Shown here piece by piece: positions 59,735 to 64,000 of a stretch of 64,000 nucleotides of DNA. This stretch comes from Candidatus Gastranaerophilales bacterium (GTDB lineage Bacteria > Cyanobacteriota > Vampirovibrionia > Gastranaerophilales > Gastranaerophilaceae), in assembly GCA_017402995.1 (NCBI GenBank), contig JAFQOV010000022.1:62001-126000 (forward strand), written 5' to 3'. Every line of letters begins with the position of its first letter. Within the stretch, counting starts at the first letter, position 1. The position numbers and the translations under genes are program-made. Under the pieces are notes generated by a model. That model made no database searches. It saw only the letters and a list, made by a program, of their open reading frames with translations, and had not been told where the DNA came from.

Positions 59735-60824
59735 TTAAAAATTTCTCATAATCTTCTAGTAAATGTTGATATTTTTTGTATTTTTGAACCATAACTTCAG
59801 CTTCATCTAGATATTTTAAGCGTTTGATGAAGTCTTTTCTTAATACCGCAGGAGCACCCATGACTACTGATTTTCTTGGGAATGATTTTGTAACACCTGC
59901 TTTAGCCAAGATGATTGAATCGTCGCCAATTTCAATGTGGTCTTTTAAACCAGCTTGACCAGCAATAACAACTCTATCGCCAATTACGCAAGAGCCAGCA
60001 ATACCGACTTGCGAAACAATTGTGCAGGCTTTGCCAATGCGACAGTTGTGTCCAATCATGACAAGGTTATCAATTTTTGTTTGCGCACCAACTGTTGTAT
60101 CTTCAACCGTGCCTCTGTCGATACAAGTATTTGCGCCTATTTCAACATCATCTCCAATTACAACAGAACCAAGTGAAGGAATTTTAAAGACTTTAACTTC
60201 TGTGTTAACTTCTTTAATTGCACCTTCTGCACGAGCTTGTTCGATATTATTTGGAGCTTCAGTTACAAAAGAAAAACCGTCTGCACCAAGGCTAACAGCA
60301 TGGTGTAAAATACAACGAGAGCCAACAACAACTCTATCGCCAATATTAACACCTGGGTGGAATAAGCAATCTGCGCCAATTTTAGCACCTTTGCCGATAT
60401 ATACATTTGGCATTAAAGCAGTGTTATCGCCAATTTCAGCATTTCTTCCAATAAATACATTTGCACCAATTGAAACGTTTTTGCCAATTTTTGCACTTGG
60501 ATCAATTACAGCACTAGGGTGGATATCTCTTGGAGTATCAGGAGCATCATAAAAGACATTTAAAAGTTTCATGAAAGCTAATCTTGGTCTTTCAACTTCA
60601 ATTGTTGAAATATTTTCCAAGCTAACTCCTAATGGAACTAATGCAGCAGCAGCTTTTGTTTGAGCAAGGTTTTCAATCTCGTCTTCGTTCATAGCTAAAG
60701 CTAATGTTGTTTCATCTGCCAACAATGGAGGTGCAACTTTTTCAATTGTCACATCTTTAGTTTTTGTCAAAATACCGCCCACGATTTGAGATAATTCGTC
60801 TAGGCTAAATCTTTTTTCACCCAT
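59715..60824 (-). CDS. lpxD: UDP-3-O-(3-hydroxyacyl)glucosamine N-acyltransferase LpxD
   Basis: The 369-residue protein has an N-terminal uridine-binding domain ([14 protein letters not shown]…, about 1-100) and a long hexapeptide beta-helix (about 105-330; [20 protein letters not shown] onward). The catalytic His lies in [20 protein letters not shown], and the C-terminal helix is at 340-365. It adds the second hydroxyacyl chain. It heads the run lpxD-lpxC-fabZ-lpxA, the order usual in cyanobacteria. GAGGGAG lies 6-7 nt before the ATG. Confidence 0.96.
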   Translation of the reverse strand: MGEKRFSLDELSQIVGGILTKTKDVTIEKVAPPLLADETTLALAMNEDEIENLAQTKAAAALVPLGVSLENISTIEVERPRLAFMKLLNVFYDAPDTPRDIHPSAVIDPSAKIGKNVSIGANVFIGRNAEIGDNTALMPNVYIGKGAKIGADCLFHPGVNIGDRVVVGSRCILHHAVSLGADGFSFVTEAPNNIEQARAEGAIKEVNTEVKVFKIPSLGSVVIGDDVEIGANTCIDRGTVEDTTVGAQTKIDNLVMIGHNCRIGKACTIVSQVGIAGSCVIGDRVVIAGQAGLKDHIEIGDDSIILAKAGVTKSFPRKSVVMGAPAVLRKDFIKRLKYLDEAEVMVQKYKKYQHLLEDYEKFLNEDAKI

Positions 60825-60980
60825 GGTGCACTCCCTCTTAAACTAGTTAGTAGATTTATTTTACAACACTTTTAATTTATTTGGCAAATTGTTTATTAAA
60901 AATTTATATTTTTTTTATACAATTATTACAAGGCAAAAAAATTAATTCACAAGTTTTTCTTAAACAAAGGAGAAAGTAAA

Positions 60981-61427
60981 ATGAAGGTTAGCCCGATAAG
61001 CTTCGGAAAGATTGTTAAATTAAATCAATCAAAATATATTGGCTATAATATCGCTGATATTGCAAATAATGTTGGCGGAAAACATAATTCAAAAATTGAT
61101 AAAAAAATTCAAAAATTGTTTCCAGATAAAAAAGATGGCTCTGTTGTTGCAACATCATTAAATGAAGAAACTTCTTATTTATTCAGTGGAGAAGAAGGCA
61201 AAAAAGCAAACAAAATTCTTGAACAAATGTATTGGGAATGTGAGCATTTTTGCACATATTACCACGGCGAAGACGATTTAGTTCAACCAGCTTTTGAAAG
61301 AGCATGTGAAAGAGCGGACAAAGAACTTAGGGCTTTAATTAATGCCACACCAAAAATTCCTGTTTTAAATATTGAACTTGAAGAAGGCTCACAAAGAAAA
61401 ATTAAAGCTATTGATATTCAAGGCTAA
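60981..61427 (+). CDS. Lineage-specific protein with MKVSPISFG N-terminus
   Basis: The 148-residue protein begins MKVSPISFGKIVKLNQSKYI. The opening M-K-V-x-P-I then SFG resembles the N-terminal signature in several unrelated proteins of this window. The middle (about 70-120: EEGKKANKILEQMYWECEHF) is helical with two Cys, and the end is basic beta-like. AAAGGAG lies 9 nt upstream and TATACAAT about 40 bp further. No known family or membrane segment. Confidence 0.7.
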   Translation: MKVSPISFGKIVKLNQSKYIGYNIADIANNVGGKHNSKIDKKIQKLFPDKKDGSVVATSLNEETSYLFSGEEGKKANKILEQMYWECEHFCTYYHGEDDLVQPAFERACERADKELRALINATPKIPVLNIELEEGSQRKIKAIDIQG

Positions 61428-61432
61428 TTAAA

Positions 61433-62044
61433 TTATTCTTTTGGAATTAGATATTCAAGCTTGTGTTTTTTGATATATAAAAAAACTTTTCTATCTGGTT
61501 TTGCGCCTTTTTCAATTAAAACTTGCGCTAAATCATACATCTTATTTTTTAATGACAAATATAAAATTGATTTTTCAGTTAACGGTGTTGAATAGTTAAC
61601 ATTTGCGCCATAATCCAACAATAAAAGAGAAAGCTGTTTATTTTTATTTTTGACTGCAAAATATAATTCGCTATCAAAAGATTTTTCAAGCTTTGCCCCA
61701 TATTCTAGTAAAAGTTTTGCAATTTCTGTTTTATTTTCTTGACATGCTACAAAAATTGGCGTCGTCGCAAAATAATTATCATTTGGGTTAATTTTTGACT
61801 CTAGCAAAATTCTGACGTTTTCAATATTTCCTTTTTTGATTTCTTCAATCAAACATTTTGCATTCAAAGAAAGTTTTTTATTTTTTAAGATATCTTTTTG
61901 TTCTTGAGAAATATTGTTTTGGGAAGTCATTTGTTTTAAAATTTGAGAACGTGACGAAAAATCACCGCCGAAATCACTGATTTCGGCGAAAGTGATTTGA
62001 TTTATAAATAAGCTTAAAAATAATATTTTAATTATTTTATTCAT
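61433..62044 (-). CDS. Secreted ankyrin-repeat protein
   Basis: The 203-residue protein has a signal peptide (MNKIIKILFLSLFINQITFA, cleavage after residue 20). About four ankyrin repeats run from residue 58: KCLIEEIKKGNIENVRILLE, then TPIFVACQENKTEIAKLLLEYGA, the SELYFAVKNKNKQLSLLLLDYGA repeat and SILYLSLKNKMYDLAQVLIE. Periplasmic or secreted protein-binding is expected. The start overlaps the fabG stop as TAATG, an odd partner for a fatty acid operon. Confidence 0.88.
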   Translation of the reverse strand: MNKIIKILFLSLFINQITFAEISDFGGDFSSRSQILKQMTSQNNISQEQKDILKNKKLSLNAKCLIEEIKKGNIENVRILLESKINPNDNYFATTPIFVACQENKTEIAKLLLEYGAKLEKSFDSELYFAVKNKNKQLSLLLLDYGANVNYSTPLTEKSILYLSLKNKMYDLAQVLIEKGAKPDRKVFLYIKKHKLEYLIPKE

Positions 62045-62769
62045 TAAATTAACATACCGCCATCAACTTCAAGAACTTGTCCAGTAACATATTCAGCATC
62101 TAGCGCCAAGAATTTAACAGCGGACGCAACATCATCTGCTGTACCCATGCGTTTTAATGAAATGATTTTCAAAAATTCTTCTTTATTTGGTAAATCTTTT
62201 GTCATATCAGTTTCAATAAAACCTGGAGCAACCGCATTCACGCGAATTCCCCTAAGCCCAAGTTCTTTTGCTAAAGATTTTGTAAAACCAATCAAACCGG
62301 CTTTTGCGGCGCAATAGTTTGCTTGACCAATATTTCCATAAACGCCAACAATACTTGTTGTATTAATAATTGAGCCACTTCTTTGTTTCATCATTAATTT
62401 AACAACGGGTTTTGAAACATAAAAAGCACTGTTTAAATTTGTATTAATGACATCATTCCATTTATCATCAGTCATTCTGATAAATAAATCATCTCTTGTG
62501 ATGCCGGCGTTATTAACTAAAATATCGATTTGATTAAAGTCTTCAATAATTTTTGCAATATTTTCTTCGACTTCTTCTTTGTTTGAAACATCAAATTTAT
62601 AAGCTTTTGCTTTAACGTTATATTTTTCAATTTCAGATAAAGTATTTTGTGCAGCTTCTGTATTTCCAGCATATGTGATTGCAACATCACAACCAACTGA
62701 CGCTAATTTTAAAGCGATTGCTTTTCCAATACCACGAGATGCACCTGTGATTAACGCAACTTTTCCCAT
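62044..62769 (-). CDS. fabG: 3-oxoacyl-ACP reductase FabG
   Basis: The 241-residue SDR protein has the NADPH motif TGASRGIGKAIALKLASVG at the N-terminus, then NNAG in LVNNAGITRDDL. The catalytic Ser is in NTTSIVGVYG and the Tyr/Lys pair in QANYCAAKAGLIGFTKSLA. It ends with VTGQVLEVDGGMLI. Reduces 3-oxoacyl-ACP in fatty acid elongation. One base after fabD. Confidence 0.96.
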   Translation of the reverse strand: MGKVALITGASRGIGKAIALKLASVGCDVAITYAGNTEAAQNTLSEIEKYNVKAKAYKFDVSNKEEVEENIAKIIEDFNQIDILVNNAGITRDDLFIRMTDDKWNDVINTNLNSAFYVSKPVVKLMMKQRSGSIINTTSIVGVYGNIGQANYCAAKAGLIGFTKSLAKELGLRGIRVNAVAPGFIETDMTKDLPNKEEFLKIISLKRMGTADDVASAVKFLALDAEYVTGQVLEVDGGMLI

Positions 62770-62770
62770 A

Positions 62771-63718
62771 TTAAACTCCTATCGTTAATTCGTTTACAAC
62801 AGCCATAAGGCTTTCTTTATCAAAGATATTGTATGTTTTAATCTCTGGGCAAATTTTCTTATTCAACCCTGACAAAACTTTTCCGTTTCCAAATTCAATA
62901 AATGCTTCAACGCCCATTTCAACTGCTTTTTCAATTGATTGATACCACATAACAGATGAATTAATTTGATTTGGCATTTTTTCTCTAAATTCTTCAGCAT
63001 TAATTGTTTGATTAGCGTCAACATTTGTGATTACAGGAATTTGAGCACTTTTTAAATCTAAATCTTTAACAAATTCAACAAAACCATCTGTTGCACTATT
63101 CATTAATTTTGAATGGAAGCCACCAGAAACAGCCAAAGGCAAAGCTCTTTTTGCACCTTTTTCTTTCATAATTTCACAAGCTTTTAAAATTGCTTCTTTT
63201 TCACCTGTAATTACAATTTGCGATTTGTCGTTATAGTTTGCAACTTGCGCAATACCAATTGAAGAAACTTCAACAAGCGCCTCTTTAATTTTTTCAATAT
63301 CTAAACCAATAATAGCCGCCATTGCGCCATCATAATCTTTTGTTGCGATATCCATTAATTCAGAACGTTTTTGAATTGCCTTCATAGTTGTTTCAAAATC
63401 CATTACATTAGCGCAATATAGCGCGCAATATTCACCCAATGAGTGTCCTAAAGTGACAATTGGTTTAAGCTCTGGGCATAATTCCTTGAAACTTTCATAA
63501 GCCGCTAAAGATGTTGCAACGATTGCGCTTTGAGCATTGATTGTTTTTTTGAGTTCTTCATCTGGACCATTAAAACAAATGTTAGATATTTTTTTATTTA
63601 AAATTTTATCCGCGTCATCATAAACTTGCTTTGCGCTTTTAAAATTTTCGCACAAATCAAGACCCATTCCGGTGCTTTGAGAGCCTTGTCCCGGAAAAAT
63701 ATATGCTAATTTTACCAT
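62771..63718 (-). CDS. fabD: Malonyl-CoA:ACP transacylase FabD
   Basis: The 315-residue protein has the N-terminal FPGQGSQSTGMG, the nucleophile Ser in TLGHSLGEYCALY and the catalytic His in AVSGGFHSKLM; a conserved Arg lies near QKRSELMD. Loads malonyl units onto ACP. It lies between plsX (21 bp upstream) and fabG. fabH, which often separates plsX and fabD, is absent here. Confidence 0.96.
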   Translation of the reverse strand: MVKLAYIFPGQGSQSTGMGLDLCENFKSAKQVYDDADKILNKKISNICFNGPDEELKKTINAQSAIVATSLAAYESFKELCPELKPIVTLGHSLGEYCALYCANVMDFETTMKAIQKRSELMDIATKDYDGAMAAIIGLDIEKIKEALVEVSSIGIAQVANYNDKSQIVITGEKEAILKACEIMKEKGAKRALPLAVSGGFHSKLMNSATDGFVEFVKDLDLKSAQIPVITNVDANQTINAEEFREKMPNQINSSVMWYQSIEKAVEMGVEAFIEFGNGKVLSGLNKKICPEIKTYNIFDKESLMAVVNELTIGV

Positions 63719-63739
63719 TATCTCCCCTTTAATTAATTA

Positions 63740-64000
63740 TTAGCCAATTAATTCGGCAATTTTGGTATTAACGCTTTTTTCAACAGCTTCTTTTGCAACT
63801 CTTACAGCGTTTTTAATTGCATAAGATGAGCTTCTACCGTGTGAAATAACAGTAATACCTTTGACGCCAAGCAACAACGCTCCGCCAAATTCTTCATAAT
63901 TAATTTTTTTATAAATTCTTTTTAAGAAAGGTTTTGCTAATAAACCTACCATCATTGATAATATGTCGCTTTTGAATTGTTTTTTAATCAATTTAAACAA
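63740..64000 (-). CDS. plsX: Phosphate acyltransferase PlsX, C-terminal part (runs off the window)
   Basis: The last 86 codons of a gene that enters from the right edge. EFGGALLLGVKGITVISHGR followed by SSSYAIKNAVRVAKEAVE is the conserved PlsX C-terminus (GGAPLLGV…HGxS…AI.NAI). PlsX turns acyl-ACP into acyl phosphate for phospholipid synthesis. The Met near the visible 5' end is internal, not a start. First gene of plsX-fabD-fabG-ankyrin. Confidence 0.9.
   Translation of the reverse strand: MFKLIKKQFKSDILSMMVGLLAKPFLKRIYKKINYEEFGGALLLGVKGITVISHGRSSSYAIKNAVRVAKEAVEKSVNTKIAELIG

Noticed and set aside
60022-60552. Plus-strand frame of 176 codons opposite lpxD
   Set aside because: Shadow of the hexapeptide-repeat coding sequence; the real gene on the other strand is unambiguous.

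Overview
The window is AT-rich and gene-dense. The mix of genes points to a host-associated relative of cyanobacteria, most likely Vampirovibrionia/Melainabacteria (Gastranaerophilales-like). The signs are lipid A genes in the order lpxD-lpxC-fabZ-lpxA, GatCAB-type tRNA amidation, an SMC-ScpA-ScpB condensin, EtfAB, prepilin-like secreted proteins, a one-piece tmRNA whose tag (ANNVIKADFAPRAIAA) resembles cyanobacterial tags, and many lineage-restricted proteins starting like M(K/R)(I/V)xxx…(N/S)FK(G). The taxonomic call is inference; no rRNA is present.

Layout. 1-2170: end of an N/Q/P-rich gene, gatB, tRNA-Leu(CAA), terminators. 2175-4461 (-): a small membrane protein, a prepilin-like protein and hemW. 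4607-7440 (+): SIS-domain protein, etfB, etfA, followed on the opposite strand by a candidate C-rich small RNA. 7638-10107: a lipase-fold protein without the usual catalytic residues, then a head-to-head YitT / amino-acid-binding lipoprotein pair with only 22 bp between start codons. 10159-18136 (+): 12-TM-like membrane protein, YjbQ, M24 peptidase, TrmH, small protein, MTA phosphorylase, YggT, GT-C. 18133-24332 (-): DedA, two lineage-specific proteins, RibF, Rel. 24421-28580 (+): DUF167, a divergent GH77-like protein, GGDEF/HD-GYP. 28577-31088 (-): GT2 and aspS. 31289-34893 (+): metK behind a possible pseudoknot leader, DciA-like, two very small ORFs, a lineage-specific membrane protein. 35229-35640: a GC-rich non-coding tandem-repeat island. 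35666-38212: pilin/tail-collar pair, XRE regulator, thioesterase, tmRNA. 38400-44662: repeat protein, recR-ybaB, matrixin-like protease, an ART/PARP-like protein, a coiled-coil protein. 44727-48126: degenerate signalling proteins and an ATP-grasp enzyme. 48113-54245 (-): smc-scpA-scpB ending in a translationally coupled, reduced class II ribonucleotide-reductase-like protein. 54324-60824 (-): lpxD-lpxC-fabZ-lpxA-aminopeptidase-prenyl synthase-lepB. 61433-64000 (-): plsX-fabD-fabG-ankyrin protein.

How it fits together: envelope lipid synthesis (plsX, fabD, fabG, fabZ, lpxACD), translation (gatB, aspS, tRNA, tmRNA, TrmH), chromosome handling (smc/scp, recR, ybaB, dciA) and SAM/MTA metabolism (metK, mtnP) make up the core. 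Around it lie secreted or lineage-specific proteins of unknown role.

The points most worth following are the RNR-like gene inside the condensin operon, the Yfr1-like small RNA antisense to the etfA 3' region, the putative ADP-ribosyltransferase, the shared N-terminal FK(G) signature, a recurrent leaderless promoter geometry (extended -10, exactly 6 nt, ATG), a possible pseudoknot leader on metK, and the GC-rich repeat island.
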